Origin: Pseudomonas sp. RSB 5.4
Lineage (GTDB): Bacteria; Pseudomonadota; Gammaproteobacteria; Pseudomonadales; Pseudomonadaceae
Length of the DNA: 64,000 bases
Assembly: GCF_037126175.1 (NCBI RefSeq)
Contig: NZ_CP146986.1
Location: 4,101,001-4,165,000, forward strand
Direction: 5' to 3'
The notes beneath the pieces are model-generated. The model saw only the letters and a list, made by a program, of their open reading frames with translations. It was not told the DNA's origin and made no database searches. Below are positions 11,347 through 23,191 of the stretch, in pieces. The position numbers and the translations under genes were made by a program. Numbering within the stretch: position 1 is the stretch's first letter; each line of letters opens with the position of its first letter.

Positions 11347-12612
11347 ATGCTTGAACTCGTAGCCGCATTCATCTGCCTCACCACCCTTCTCACCTTCGTC
11401 AACTACCGCTTCATCGGCCTGCCGCCGACCATCGGCGTGATGGTCACCGCGCTGATGTTCTCCCTGTTGCTGCAAGGCCTGAGCCTGCTCGGCTATCCCG
11501 GCCTCGAAGAACGCGTGCAGCAACTGATCGGCCAGATCGACTTCGGCGATCTGCTGATGAACTGGATGCTGTCGTTTCTGCTGTTCGCCGGCGCCCTGCA
11601 CGTCAACCTCAACGACCTGCGCAGCTATCGCTGGCCGATCGGCCTGCTGGCCACTTTCGGCGTGCTGATTGCGACCGTCGTGATCGGTAGCCTCGCCTAT
11701 TACATTTTTGCCCTGTTCGGCTGGCACGTGAGCTTCCTCTACTGCCTGTTGTTCGGCGCGCTGATTTCGCCGACCGACCCGATTGCGGTGCTCGGCGTCC
11801 TGCGCACCGCCAACGCTTCGAAGCCGCTGAAAACCACCATCGTCGGCGAGTCGCTGTTCAACGACGGCACAGCGGTGGTGGTGTTCACCGTGCTGCTGGG
11901 TATCGCCCAATTGGGTGAAACGCCGACGATCAGCGCCACCGCCATGCTGTTCGTTCACGAAGCCATTGGCGGCGTGCTGTTCGGCGGGCTGATCGGTTAT
12001 GGGGTGTACCGGATGATCAAGAGCGTCCAGCAGCATCAGATCACCGTGATGCTGACCCTCGCGCTGGTGATCGGCGGTTCGGCGATGGCCACCGAACTGC
12101 ACGTCTCGGCGCCGATTGCGATGGTGGTCGCCGGTCTGATCATCGGTAACCTGGGACGCAACCTGGCGATGAACGACATGACGCGCAAGTACCTCGACGG
12201 CTTCTGGGAGCTGCTCGATGACATGCTCAACGCCCTGCTGTTCGCGCTGATCGGCATGGAGCTGTTGCTGCTGCCGTTCAACTGGGCGCACGTGGCGGCG
12301 GCCAGTTTGCTGGCGCTGGCGATCCTGCTTTCGCGCCTGCTCACCGTGGCCCCGGCCATCGTTCTGCTACGCCGTTGGCGCACGGTGCCGCGTGGCACCA
12401 TCCGCATCCTGACCTGGGGCGGTTTGCGCGGCGGCGTTTCGGTGGCACTGGCTTTGGCCCTGCCGCTGGGCCCGGAGCGCGATCTGCTGCTGAGCATCAC
12501 CTACATCGTGGTGCTGTCGTCGATCCTGTTGCAGGGTCTGACCATCGGCAAACTGGTCAAGCACGCCACCCGTGACGAGCCGGCCACAGCGGCCGAGCCC
12601 GCGCACCACTGA
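11347..12612 (+). CDS. CPA1 family Na+/H+ antiporter
   Basis: This 421-residue membrane protein has about 12 transmembrane segments. The CPA1 ion-binding region reads GALISPTDPIAVLGVLR (the acidic residue follows the SPT), followed by VGESLFNDGTAVVVFTVLLG and LRGGVSVALALALP. These are hallmarks of NhaP-type sodium/proton exchangers that control pH and sodium. The ATG at 11347 follows AAAGGAGCCCGG. The stop codon abuts the stop of the convergent FNT gene with no base between. Confidence 0.9.
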   Translation: MLELVAAFICLTTLLTFVNYRFIGLPPTIGVMVTALMFSLLLQGLSLLGYPGLEERVQQLIGQIDFGDLLMNWMLSFLLFAGALHVNLNDLRSYRWPIGLLATFGVLIATVVIGSLAYYIFALFGWHVSFLYCLLFGALISPTDPIAVLGVLRTANASKPLKTTIVGESLFNDGTAVVVFTVLLGIAQLGETPTISATAMLFVHEAIGGVLFGGLIGYGVYRMIKSVQQHQITVMLTLALVIGGSAMATELHVSAPIAMVVAGLIIGNLGRNLAMNDMTRKYLDGFWELLDDMLNALLFALIGMELLLLPFNWAHVAAASLLALAILLSRLLTVAPAIVLLRRWRTVPRGTIRILTWGGLRGGVSVALALALPLGPERDLLLSITYIVVLSSILLQGLTIGKLVKHATRDEPATAAEPAHH

Positions 12613-13512
12613 TCATTTTCTGATCTGCTGCGGATCGGGCTTCTCGGCCTGATCCGCAGACCCTTTGCCTGTTTCTTTCGGCGCGCCGCTCTCGCTGCGG
12701 ATCTGCGCATGGCTGATCAGGGCGAAGATGAAACTGCCGCCGATGATGTTGCCCGCCAGCGTCGGCCCGGCAAACACCATCCAGAAATCACTCCACGGCA
12801 GCTCGCCGGCAAACACCAGATACGACACTTCCGCCGAACCGACCACGATGTGGGTGAAGTCGCCCAGCGCCATCAGGTAGGTGATGAGGATGATGATCCA
12901 CATCTTCGCGCTCTCCATGGACGGGATCATCCAGACCATGGTGGCGATCATCCAGCCGGAAACGATGCCCTTGGCGAACATCTGACTGGCGTGGTTCTCC
13001 ATGACCTTGCGGCCGATTTCAAGGAAGGCGTGATCGGTCTTGGCGTCGAAGATCGGCAGCTCGAGCATCACGTACGCCACCAGAATCGTCCCGCACAAAT
13101 TGCCGAACAGGACCACGCCCCACAGGCGGATCAACCGGCCGAAATTGGCCAGGGTCGGTTTGCTCATCACCGGGAGGACGGCGGTCAGGGTGTTTTCGGT
13201 GAACAGTTGCTGGCGCGCGAGGATCACCGCGAGGAAACCGGCGCAGTAGCCGAAACTGGCGATCACCTTGAATTCCTCGCCCTCGGGCAGGCGCGAATTG
13301 AGCAGGCCCATGCCCATCAGCGACAGGCCCATGGTCAGCCCGGCGGCGAGCGCCGACCACCACAGCGCGGCAATGCTGCGCTCCAGTTCCTGATCGCCTT
13401 GAGTGCGGATGATTTCATGCAGAACCGCCGCGCGGGGCGGCTGGTTTTTCTCGACTTCGTGTTGTTCATCGGTCGAGAGGTTGGGGGTCTTGCCGTCGGT
13501 GGGCGTGGTCAT
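12613..13512 (-). CDS. formate/nitrite transporter (FNT) family protein
   Basis: This 299-residue pentameric-channel-type protein belongs to the FNT family. The first 35 residues are hydrophilic (MTTPTDGKTPNLSTDEQHE) and are followed by six membrane segments. Motifs include LARQQLFTENTLTAVLPV and GDFTHIVVGSAE, positions typical of FNT filters. It resembles the YfdC-like branch rather than FocA, so the substrate is uncertain. A strong hairpin lies in its last codons (12628-12659). Confidence 0.86.
   Translation of the reverse strand: MTTPTDGKTPNLSTDEQHEVEKNQPPRAAVLHEIIRTQGDQELERSIAALWWSALAAGLTMGLSLMGMGLLNSRLPEGEEFKVIASFGYCAGFLAVILARQQLFTENTLTAVLPVMSKPTLANFGRLIRLWGVVLFGNLCGTILVAYVMLELPIFDAKTDHAFLEIGRKVMENHASQMFAKGIVSGWMIATMVWMIPSMESAKMWIIILITYLMALGDFTHIVVGSAEVSYLVFAGELPWSDFWMVFAGPTLAGNIIGGSFIFALISHAQIRSESGAPKETGKGSADQAEKPDPQQIRK
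12628..12659. terminator. hairpin inside the end of the FNT gene, possible bidirectional terminator
   Basis: CTGCGGATC (12628-12636) pairs with GATCCGCAG (12651-12659), and an inner GGGC/GCCT pairing extends the stem to about 13 pairs around a TTCTCG loop. It lies 15 bases beyond the antiporter stop and within the FNT coding end. No good T run follows on either strand, so termination is uncertain. Confidence 0.4.
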
Positions 13513-13607
13513 GGCGTGGGAACCGTGGGGGGTGGTGTTTACCTACGACCCCGGCGGTTCATGGCTGTTCAGTGGCCAGATGATTCTTCGCTGACTGCAC
13601 AACCGCA

Positions 13608-13673
13608 TTCGCGAGCAAGCCCGCTCCCACAGGTACAACGCAATCCATGTGGGAGCGGGCTTGCTCGCGAAGG
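13608..13673. repeat. REP doublet (class A), short spacer
   Basis: Two inverted REP cores sit only about 20 bases apart, between the thioesterase gene and the FNT gene (both on the minus strand). Confidence 0.88.
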
Positions 13674-13687
13674 GGGCGCCGCCGATG

Positions 13688-14095
13688 TTAGTTGCTGACC
13701 AATTCATCTTCCTTGAACTGGTCTTTGACGTACTTGATCTCGGTCCGTCCGTGCGGGGCTGGCAAACCATCTTCGCCAAGGTTGACGAACACCATCTTCT
13801 CGACCGTGAGGATGCTCTTGCGGGTGATCTTGTTACGCACTTCGCAGGTCAGGGTGATCGAGGTGCGGCCGAACTCGGTGGCGGTGATGCCCAGCTCGAT
13901 GATGTCGCCCTGGCGCGAGGCGCTGACGAAGTTGATCTCGGAAATGTACTTGGTCACTACGCGCTGATTGCCCAACTGGACGATGGCGTAAATCGCCGCT
14001 TCTTCGTCGATCCAGCGCAGCAGGCTGCCACCGAACAGGGTGCCGTTGGGGTTGAGGTCTTCGGGTTTTACCCATTTGCGGGTGTGGAAATTCAT
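13688..14095 (-). CDS. acyl-CoA thioesterase (hotdog fold)
   Basis: This 135-residue protein hydrolyses acyl-CoA thioesters, by family. It reads as a hotdog-fold enzyme of the YciA/BFIT type, with N-terminal PEDLNPNGTLFGGSLLRWIDEEAA containing the catalytic Asn/Gly-Gly and acidic residues, and then FVSASRQGDIIELG. The ATG at 14095 has AGGAG six bases upstream. It is divergent from ahcY. Substrate chain length cannot be told. Confidence 0.88.
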   Translation of the reverse strand: MNFHTRKWVKPEDLNPNGTLFGGSLLRWIDEEAAIYAIVQLGNQRVVTKYISEINFVSASRQGDIIELGITATEFGRTSITLTCEVRNKITRKSILTVEKMVFVNLGEDGLPAPHGRTEIKYVKDQFKEDELVSN

Positions 14096-14212
14096 GTTCA
14101 CTCCTGAGCGTTTGCCGAAAGATGGCGCCATCTTGGCAGACCGGACGGTCAGGCTCCATGAGCCTTCTACTATGGTCGCTATTAGCGATCTTCATTTGGC
14201 CGACAGAAACCC

Positions 14213-14241
14213 TTTGGAAGATCAGTCTAGACGGCTATAAT
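14213..14241 (+). promoter_or_regulatory. sigma-70 type promoter of ahcY
   Basis: TTTGGA (14213-14218) and a perfect TATAAT (14236-14241) are separated by 17 bases. Transcription would start near 14248, so the leader is about 165 bases long and contains the inverted repeat and the SAH riboswitch. Confidence 0.75.
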
Positions 14242-14253
14242 CGCCCCCGTTTC

Positions 14254-15823
<1,570 letters not shown>

Positions 15824-15845
15824 TTGACGCGGCGGCCTGCTCTCC

Positions 15846-15936
15846 CTGTGGGAGCGGGCTTGCTCGCGAAAGCGGTCTGTCATTCAGCATTGATGTTGCC
15901 TGACCCGCCGCTTTCGCGAGCAAGCCCGCTCCCACA
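15846..15936. repeat. REP doublet (class A) between ahcY and metF
   Basis: Canonical inverted REP cores flank about 45 bases. The element lies inside the ahcY-metF pair and could reduce or stabilise transcription into metF. Confidence 0.9.
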
Positions 15937-15946
15937 TGGGCGGTGC

Positions 15947-15961
15947 AAGCCTCACAGGCTT
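15947..15961 (+). promoter_or_regulatory. small palindrome upstream of metF
   Basis: AAGCCT and AGGCTT flank CAC. The element ends 22 bases before the metF ATG, between the REP doublet and the ribosome site. It may be an operator or a weak hairpin. Confidence 0.3.
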
Positions 15962-15983
15962 CGTGTTTCCAAGGGTATTTCCC

Positions 15984-16829
15984 ATGTCCCAAGACCGTCG
16001 CTACAGCTTCGAGTTCTTCCCGACCAAGACCGATGCTGGGCATGAAAAGCTGCTCAACGTTGCCCGTCAGTTGGCAACGTACAATCCCGATTTCTTCTCC
16101 TGCACCTATGGCGCTGGTGGTTCGACCCGTGATCGCACCCTCAACACCGTTCTGCAGCTGGAAAGCGAAGTCAAAGTACCGGCCGCACCGCACCTGTCTT
16201 GCGTCGGCGACAGCAAGGACGACCTGCGCGGCCTGCTGAACGAGTACAAGGCTGCCGGCATCAAGCGCATCGTTGCCCTGCGCGGCGACCTGCCCTCCGG
16301 CATGGGCATGACCAGCGGCGAGCTGCGTCACGCCAATGAACTGGTTGAGTTCATTCGTGAAGAAACCGGCGATCATTTCCACATCGAAGTTGCCGCTTAC
16401 CCGGAGATGCATCCGCAAGCGCGCAATTACGAAGACGATCTCGCCAACTTCGTGCGCAAGGCCCGCGCTGGCGCCGACAGCGCGATCACCCAGTACTTCT
16501 TCAACGCCGACAGCTACTTCTACTTCGTCGACCGTTTGCAGGCACTGGGTGTGGATATTCCGGTGGTACCGGGGATCATGCCGATCACCAACTACAGCAA
16601 ACTCGCGCGTTTCTCCGATGCCTGCGGTGCGGAAATTCCGCGCTGGATCCGCAAGCAACTGGAAGCCTACGGCGATGACAGCCAAAGCATTCAGCGCTTC
16701 GGCGAGCAAGTTGTCAGCGAAATGTGCGAACGCCTGCTGCAGGGTGGCGCGCCGGGGCTGCACTTCTATTCCATGAACCAGGCTGAACCGAGTCTGGCGA
16801 TCTGGAATAACCTGAAGTTGCCGCGCTAA
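15984..16829 (+). CDS. metF: 5,10-methylenetetrahydrofolate reductase
   Basis: This flavin enzyme reduces methylene-THF to methyl-THF, the methyl donor for methionine synthesis. It has 281 residues, the usual bacterial length. Motifs include YSFEFFPTKTDAGHEKL, SCTYGAGGSTRDRT and ALRGDLPSG, with PEMHPQA and ITQYFFN towards the middle. The ATG at 15984 follows AAGGGTATTTCCC. Together with ahcY upstream it closes the methyl cycle. A terminator follows. Confidence 0.97.
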   Translation: MSQDRRYSFEFFPTKTDAGHEKLLNVARQLATYNPDFFSCTYGAGGSTRDRTLNTVLQLESEVKVPAAPHLSCVGDSKDDLRGLLNEYKAAGIKRIVALRGDLPSGMGMTSGELRHANELVEFIREETGDHFHIEVAAYPEMHPQARNYEDDLANFVRKARAGADSAITQYFFNADSYFYFVDRLQALGVDIPVVPGIMPITNYSKLARFSDACGAEIPRWIRKQLEAYGDDSQSIQRFGEQVVSEMCERLLQGGAPGLHFYSMNQAEPSLAIWNNLKLPR

Positions 16830-16848
16830 AAAGCATCAAAGCAAAGTC

Positions 16849-16902
16849 AAAAGATCGCAGCCTTCGGCAGCTCCTAAAAGGGTGTCGAGGCTGCGATCTT
16901 TT
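16849..16902 (+). terminator. intrinsic terminator after metF
   Basis: AAAAGATCGCAGCCT (16849-16863) pairs perfectly with AGGCTGCGATCTTTT (16888-16902) across a 24-base loop, and flanking bases extend the match. A T-rich run follows. This sequence type is also a dispersed Pseudomonas intergenic repeat. Confidence 0.75.
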
Positions 16903-16977
16903 GCTTTTGAATCCCCGAATTAGAGCTTGTGCAGGCACTTTCTGGCTCTTTCGCGTTTCTCGTCGTAATCTCAAGCC

Positions 16978-17790
16978 ATGCCTTTGATCGCGCAATTATT
17001 CACGGTGCTGGTTTTTGCTTGCCTGAGCTTTGCCGCTCGGGGCGAGAAGTTGCGTATTGTCACCGAGCCGTGGGCCCCTTACGTGTATGAGGAGGACGGC
17101 AAGAACCTCGGGCTGGACTACGAAACCACCGCCATCGTGTTCAAGCGTCTGGGAATCGAAGTCGAATGGCAGTTCCTGCCGTGGAAACGCTGCCTGTCGA
17201 TGCTCGAGACCGGCCAGGCTGACGGCGCGCTGGATATCTTTCATAGTGACGAGCGCGACGCCACCCTGCTCTATCCGAGTGAACCGCTGTCGGACGTCGA
17301 GTTCGTGATGTTCTACGCCAATGACCGGCCACACCCCTTCAGCAAGCTCGAAGAACTCAAAGGCCTGACCATCGGCACTTCGCCGGGCTATCTGTACAGC
17401 CCGGACTTCAGCGAATCGACATTATTCACCCGCGAGCCGGCACCGACCCACGAGGCCAACTTCGGCAAACTGCTGCGCGGACGCATAGACTTGCTGATCA
17501 CCGATCGCCGCGTCGGTCAGCATTTGCTCGATCAGTTGAATATCCGCGATCAGATCAGCGAAAATCCTACGATCATCAGCCGCCAGAGCCAATATCTGGC
17601 CGTTCGACGCAATGCCGGGATGGATCTGCTGGTGCAGCGCTTTGGCGCTGAACTCAAACGATTCAAGCGTGAACCGGCCTACGCCGAGCTCAGCGCACGC
17701 TACGGCGCAGCCCCGGTCGACGCCGCTCCGCTGAGCAACGCCTCGGCCAGCCGCAAAACCGTTGAGCAGCAGGAAAGCAGCGCGCAGTGA
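16978..17790 (+). CDS. periplasmic solute-binding protein, family 3 type
   Basis: This 270-residue exported protein has a signal peptide (IAQLFTVLVFACLSFAARG) and then a type II periplasmic-binding fold (RIVTEPWAPYVYEEDGKNLGL, then TIGTSPGYLYSPDF). It resembles SBP_bac_3 proteins of amino-acid uptake, but no permease or ATPase gene is nearby. It may be an orphan receptor, or a binding protein that partners with a distant transporter. The last 25 residues are Ala/Ser/Gln-rich. The start at 16978 is chosen because it gives the signal peptide; no strong ribosome site is seen. Confidence 0.8.
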   Translation: MPLIAQLFTVLVFACLSFAARGEKLRIVTEPWAPYVYEEDGKNLGLDYETTAIVFKRLGIEVEWQFLPWKRCLSMLETGQADGALDIFHSDERDATLLYPSEPLSDVEFVMFYANDRPHPFSKLEELKGLTIGTSPGYLYSPDFSESTLFTREPAPTHEANFGKLLRGRIDLLITDRRVGQHLLDQLNIRDQISENPTIISRQSQYLAVRRNAGMDLLVQRFGAELKRFKREPAYAELSARYGAAPVDAAPLSNASASRKTVEQQESSAQ

Positions 17791-18011
17791 TTGCTCTGTT
17801 ATACTCCGGCGTTCCCGCCAGGCTCACGCCCGGACGCCCGGAACCGTAACAGGCCTCTCGACCCGCTACAGCGCAGCTTTCAGCCCGCGCGAGCGCTCCT
17901 GACGTGCCTTCGGAACCGCAGCAGGACCGGACGGGATTGCGTCCTCTTAAACGTGATTCGCGCCAGGCAAGACTCCCATTGGGCCAAGCCCTAACTAAAA
18001 CAGGATTACTC

Positions 18012-19877
18012 ATGTCCTTTGCTTCCCTCGGTCTCTCCGAGGCTTTAGTCCGTGCCATCGAAGATGCGGGCTATACCGAGCCTACTCCGGTGCAACAGCG
18101 GGCCATTCCCGCCGTGTTGCAAGGTCGCGACCTGATGGTTGCGGCACAGACAGGTACCGGTAAAACCGGCGGTTTCGCCCTTCCGATCCTGGAGCGGTTG
18201 TTCCCTAATGGTCACCCGGACAAATCCCAGCGTCATGGCCCGCGCCAACCGCGCGTTCTGGTCCTGACCCCGACCCGCGAACTCGCGGCCCAGGTTCACG
18301 AGAGCTTCAAGATCTACGCCCGTGACCTGAAATTCGTCAGCGCCTGCATCTTCGGCGGCGTCGGCATGAACCCGCAGGTCCAGGCCATGTCCCGTGGTGT
18401 TGACGTGCTCGTCGCCTGCCCGGGGCGTCTGCTCGACCTCGCCGGCCAGGGCAGCGTCGATCTGTCTCACGTCGAAATCCTCGTCCTCGACGAAGCCGAC
18501 CGCATGCTCGACATGGGCTTCGTCCACGACGTGAAGAAAGTCCTCGCGCGTCTGCCGGCCAAACGTCAGAACCTGCTGTTCTCGGCGACGTTCTCCAAAG
18601 ACATCACCGATCTTGCCGGCAAGCTGCTGCACAACCCGGAACGTATCGAAGTGACGCCGCCGAACACCACGGTCGAGCGCATCGAACAACGCGTGTTCCG
18701 TCTGCCGGCCAGCCACAAGCGTGCCCTGCTGGCGCACCTGATCACCGCCGGCGCCTGGGAACAGGTACTGGTGTTCACCCGTACCAAGCACGGCGCCAAC
18801 CGTCTGGCCGAGTACCTGGACAAACACGGCCTGCCGGCTGTGGCGATCCACGGTAACAAGAGCCAGAACGCCCGCACCAAAGCCCTGGCCGACTTCAAGG
18901 CCGGTGAAGTGCGCATCCTGGTCGCTACCGACATCGCCGCGCGCGGTCTGGACATCGACCAGTTGCCACACGTGGTCAACTTCGAACTGCCGAACGTCGA
19001 TGAAGACTATGTGCACCGTATCGGCCGTACTGGCCGTGCCGGTCGTTCGGGCGAGGCGATCTCGCTGGTGGCCCCGGACGAAGAAAAACTGCTGAAAAGC
19101 ATCGAACGCATGACCAAGCAGAAAATCGCCGACGGCGACCTGATGGGCTTCGATGCCAGCACCATCGAGGCCGAGAAGCCTGAAGTGCGCGAGCGTCCGG
19201 ACATGCGCAACCCGCGCAACGCCCGTGGCCCGCGTGGCGACGGTCCGAATGGCGGCGGTGGTGGCGGCGGTCGCAAGGACAAAGGCAAAGACAAGGGCAA
19301 GGAAAAACCCGCCGGCGAACGCGGCGAGCGCCCTGCCCGTCAGCAGAAACCACGTGAAGGCACCCCGGCCCGCGAACAGCGTCCGAGCCAGCCACCACGT
19401 GCGGCGGCTGATCGTGCACCGGACGAGTTCCTCGACGACGATATCGATAACTTCGGTAACCGCGTGGATTACGTGCCGAAAGCCGCCCCTGCCGGTGGCC
19501 GTGGCCGTCGTCCGGGTGCGCCGGCACAAGGTGCAGGCGCTGGCGCCCCTCGTGGCGGTCAGCCGCAAGGTCGCCAGAACGGTCCGCGCAACAGCAACGG
19601 TTCGAGCACCGGCACTCCACCGGGCAAACGCAACGGCCCGCGCAACGGTGCTCCGCGTGACGGCCAGGGCCGTCGTGACGAGTCCTCGCGCAACCGCCGC
19701 CCGGCTCGCGACGATCAGCAACGCGCCGAACCGGCCGTGCAGAACCCGCGCAGCACCGGGCCGAAGATCATGCACAAGGAATCGAAAGCCGACCGCTTCC
19801 CGACGCCTGAGCAGCTCGATCAACTGCCGACCCGTCCGCGCGGCGAGAAACCAGCACTGCTGACCCGCAATCGCTGA
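18012..19877 (+). CDS. rhlE: DEAD-box RNA helicase RhlE
   Basis: This ATP-dependent RNA helicase acts in RNA decay and ribosome assembly in related species. It has 621 residues. Residues about 1-375 carry all helicase motifs: [11 protein letters not shown] (I), PTRELAAQ (Ia), [13 protein letters not shown] (II), SATFSKD (III), [12 protein letters not shown] (V) and [11 protein letters not shown] (VI). Residues about 410-621 are a low-complexity basic tail rich in Arg, Gly, Pro and Asn, which in this family binds RNA. The ATG at 18012 follows AGGATTACTC. A 221-base gap separates it from the preceding gene; the mRNA leader may be long. It ends at a strong terminator. Confidence 0.95.
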   Translation: MSFASLGLSEALVRAIEDAGYTEPTPVQQRAIPAVLQGRDLMVAAQTGTGKTGGFALPILERLFPNGHPDKSQRHGPRQPRVLVLTPTRELAAQVHESFKIYARDLKFVSACIFGGVGMNPQVQAMSRGVDVLVACPGRLLDLAGQGSVDLSHVEILVLDEADRMLDMGFVHDVKKVLARLPAKRQNLLFSATFSKDITDLAGKLLHNPERIEVTPPNTTVERIEQRVFRLPASHKRALLAHLITAGAWEQVLVFTRTKHGANRLAEYLDKHGLPAVAIHGNKSQNARTKALADFKAGEVRILVATDIAARGLDIDQLPHVVNFELPNVDEDYVHRIGRTGRAGRSGEAISLVAPDEEKLLKSIERMTKQKIADGDLMGFDASTIEAEKPEVRERPDMRNPRNARGPRGDGPNGGGGGGGRKDKGKDKGKEKPAGERGERPARQQKPREGTPAREQRPSQPPRAAADRAPDEFLDDDIDNFGNRVDYVPKAAPAGGRGRRPGAPAQGAGAGAPRGGQPQGRQNGPRNSNGSSTGTPPGKRNGPRNGAPRDGQGRRDESSRNRRPARDDQQRAEPAVQNPRSTGPKIMHKESKADRFPTPEQLDQLPTRPRGEKPALLTRNR

Positions 19878-19891
19878 GTTATCGCTGCCAT

Positions 19892-19929
19892 AAAAAATGC
19901 CCCGGCTCGCAAGAGCCGGGGCATTTTTT
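19892..19929 (+). terminator. intrinsic terminator after rhlE
   Basis: GCCCCGGCTC and GAGCCGGGGC form a perfect stem with a GCAA loop, bracketed by runs of A and T. It begins 14 bases after the rhlE stop. Confidence 0.94.
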
Positions 19930-19964
19930 TTGCTCCCACAAATCCCTGCATCACCACAATCCCC

Positions 19965-20056
19965 CTGTGGGAGCGAGCTTGCTCGCGAAAGCGTCGGATC
20001 AGTCGAGACCTCTGGTGAATGACACACCGCATTCGCGAGCAAGCTCGCTCCCACAG
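19965..20056. repeat. REP doublet (class A, GAGCGAGCTT variant)
   Basis: Inverted REP cores in which CGGGC is replaced by CGAGC on both arms, so pairing is kept. The element lies between the terminators of rhlE and yceI. Confidence 0.88.
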
Positions 20057-20094
20057 TGGATATGCGGTGGTCTCAAGTGATCTGGCGGGCAATA

Positions 20095-20130
20095 AAAAAC
20101 GCCCCCGGCCTTACGACCGGGGGCGTTTTT
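20095..20130 (-). terminator. intrinsic terminator after yceI
   Basis: AAAAACGCCCCCGG (20095-20108) pairs with CCGGGGGCGTTTTT (20117-20130). On the minus strand this lies 16 bases past the yceI stop and ends in a T run. Confidence 0.93.
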
Positions 20131-20145
20131 GTATGGCGGCGAAAA

Positions 20146-20739
20146 TTACTTCGCTTTCACACCTTCGAACGAGATGTACAGGTCGACCTTGTCGGACTGT
20201 GGACCCAGATCCATCATCTTGCCGAAATCAGAGCGCTTGATGCTGGTGGTGCCTTCAAAGCCGGCACGGTAGCCGCCCCATGGATCCTTGCCTTCGCCCA
20301 GGAACACAGCCTTGACCACGATTGGCTTGGTCACGCCGTGCAGGGTCAGGTCGCCGGTCACGTCGGCAGTGTCTTTGCCATCGGCGTTCTTGCCGGTGGA
20401 TTTGACGCTGGTGGAGACGAACTTGGCGTCAGCGTATTTGCCCACGTCCAAGAAGTCTTTGCTGGAGATGTGCTTGTCGCGCTCGGCGTGGTTGGTGAAC
20501 ACGCTGGCGGTTTTCACGTTGAATTCGATTTTGCTGTCTTCAGGCTTGGCGGCGTCAAAGCTGAACTTGCCGTCGATGTCCTTGAAGGTACCGGTGATGT
20601 AGCTGTAGCCCAGGTGGCTGATCTTGAAGTCGACGAAAGCGTGCTGGCCTTCCTTGTCGACAGTGTAATCAGCAGCCATCACGTTCGCGGACAGTACGGC
20701 AGAACCGATTGCCAGAGCGGCCAGAGTCTTTTTCAACAT
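20146..20739 (-). CDS. YceI family periplasmic protein
   Basis: This 197-residue exported lipocalin-like protein has a signal peptide ([20 protein letters not shown]) and the YceI fold: [30 protein letters not shown] and [11 protein letters not shown]. Family members bind polyprenoid-type lipids. It lies 31 bases downstream of a cytochrome b561 gene on the same strand, a pairing seen in many proteobacteria. That suggests a shared redox or quinone-related role, which remains inference. Confidence 0.93.
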   Translation of the reverse strand: MLKKTLAALAIGSAVLSANVMAADYTVDKEGQHAFVDFKISHLGYSYITGTFKDIDGKFSFDAAKPEDSKIEFNVKTASVFTNHAERDKHISSKDFLDVGKYADAKFVSTSVKSTGKNADGKDTADVTGDLTLHGVTKPIVVKAVFLGEGKDPWGGYRAGFEGTTSIKRSDFGKMMDLGPQSDKVDLYISFEGVKAK

Positions 20740-20770
20740 GCTTTCTTTTCCTTTGAGTCGAGGTTGAATT

Positions 20771-21322
20771 TCAGGCTTTGCGACCGAGCATTCGCGTCAG
20801 GGTCGCATCACGATCGATAAAGTGGTGCTTCAATGCTGCCAACGCATGGAGACCGGAAAAAATTACCAGCGCCCATGCCAGCCAGAGATGAATCACCCCA
20901 GCGGTATCTGCCTGATCCGGTAGTCCGGAAACCAGTGCAGGAACTTCAAACAGGCCAAACACCGGGATCCCGACACCGTCTGCGGTGGAAATCAGGTAAC
21001 CGGCAATCATCACGGCGAACAGCGCGAGGTACAGAAACCCGTGGCCGAATTTGGCGCCGATGCGGGTCATGCGGCTGTAGGTCTGCAGCGTTGGCGGCGG
21101 CGGGCTGACAAAGCGCCATAGCACCCGCAACACCATCACGCCCAGCAACACCAGACCGATGCTCTTGTGCAGATCCGGCGCGTCTTTGCGCCAGCTGCTG
21201 TAGTAATCCAGCCCCACCATCCACAGACCCAACGCGAACAGTCCGAAGACCGCCAGCGCCACGCCCCAGTGCATGAAGATGCTGACCCAACCATAGCGAG
21301 AAGCAGAGTTACGTAGCTGCAT
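20771..21322 (-). CDS. cytochrome b561
   Basis: This 183-residue membrane cytochrome has four transmembrane helices and conserved histidines that would hold two haem b groups ([35 protein letters not shown]). It passes electrons between quinol and other carriers in the inner membrane, by family. I chose the ATG at 21322, which starts [15 protein letters not shown]; a ten-residue upstream extension has no support. It is the first gene of a likely unit with yceI. Confidence 0.92.
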   Translation of the reverse strand: MQLRNSASRYGWVSIFMHWGVALAVFGLFALGLWMVGLDYYSSWRKDAPDLHKSIGLVLLGVMVLRVLWRFVSPPPPTLQTYSRMTRIGAKFGHGFLYLALFAVMIAGYLISTADGVGIPVFGLFEVPALVSGLPDQADTAGVIHLWLAWALVIFSGLHALAALKHHFIDRDATLTRMLGRKA

Positions 21323-21633
21323 TGCCCAAATCCTGTGAGAACTGCGAACCAAGACTAGCGAGTTATCTATCGAATTAAAGCGGAAAATTTTGCTTTGAAA
21401 TATCGAGAAATGCGATCAAGAGTCTTGAACACATGAGTTAAGGAAAGATTAAAGGGGATTCGTTGCTGGCTCTCGAGTGTTTTCTGGCAGGCATGACAAC
21501 GCCATCTGCGTCCTCTGTCAGCCCATACAAAGTAGTTCAATCCACACAATGGGTTGTCCCGGCGCGATGCATTGCATAGGCTTGCGCGATTGTTTGCCCG
21601 CGCCTGACGCGAGCCGCCTCGAGGAGACTGTAA
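21323..21633. other. 311-base gap between cytochrome b561 and bioA
   Basis: This stretch is AT-richer than its surroundings. It must hold both divergent promoters. On the minus strand, 21367-21540 is open for 57 codons from a TTG and contains an RWRCHACQKT segment that looks like half of a zinc-ribbon. There is no clear ribosome site, and codon use is unlike the neighbours. I treat it as unassigned; it may be the remnant of a small gene. Confidence 0.4.
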
Positions 21634-23040
<1,407 letters not shown>

Positions 23041-23076
23041 TTTGAATTGTTCAAGATTGTGGTGCCTGGGCTGCCG

Positions 23077-23143
23077 CTTTCGCGAGCAAGCCCGCTCCCA
23101 CATTTGGAATGCATTTCCCTGTGGGAGCGGGCTTGCTCGCGAA
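23077..23143. repeat. REP doublet (class A) between bioA and rsmE
   Basis: Inverted REP cores flank about 20 bases. The element lies between two genes in the same direction. Confidence 0.9.
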
Positions 23144-23191
23144 TGAAGTCGACACCGTTCCAACTGATTCACATCTTTCCAGAGACCCGAA

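Noticed and set aside
11221..12291. Open frame of 356 codons antisense to the Na+/H+ antiporter
   Set aside because: It has a Gln/His/Asp-rich composition typical of antisense to membrane protein genes, and no family match.
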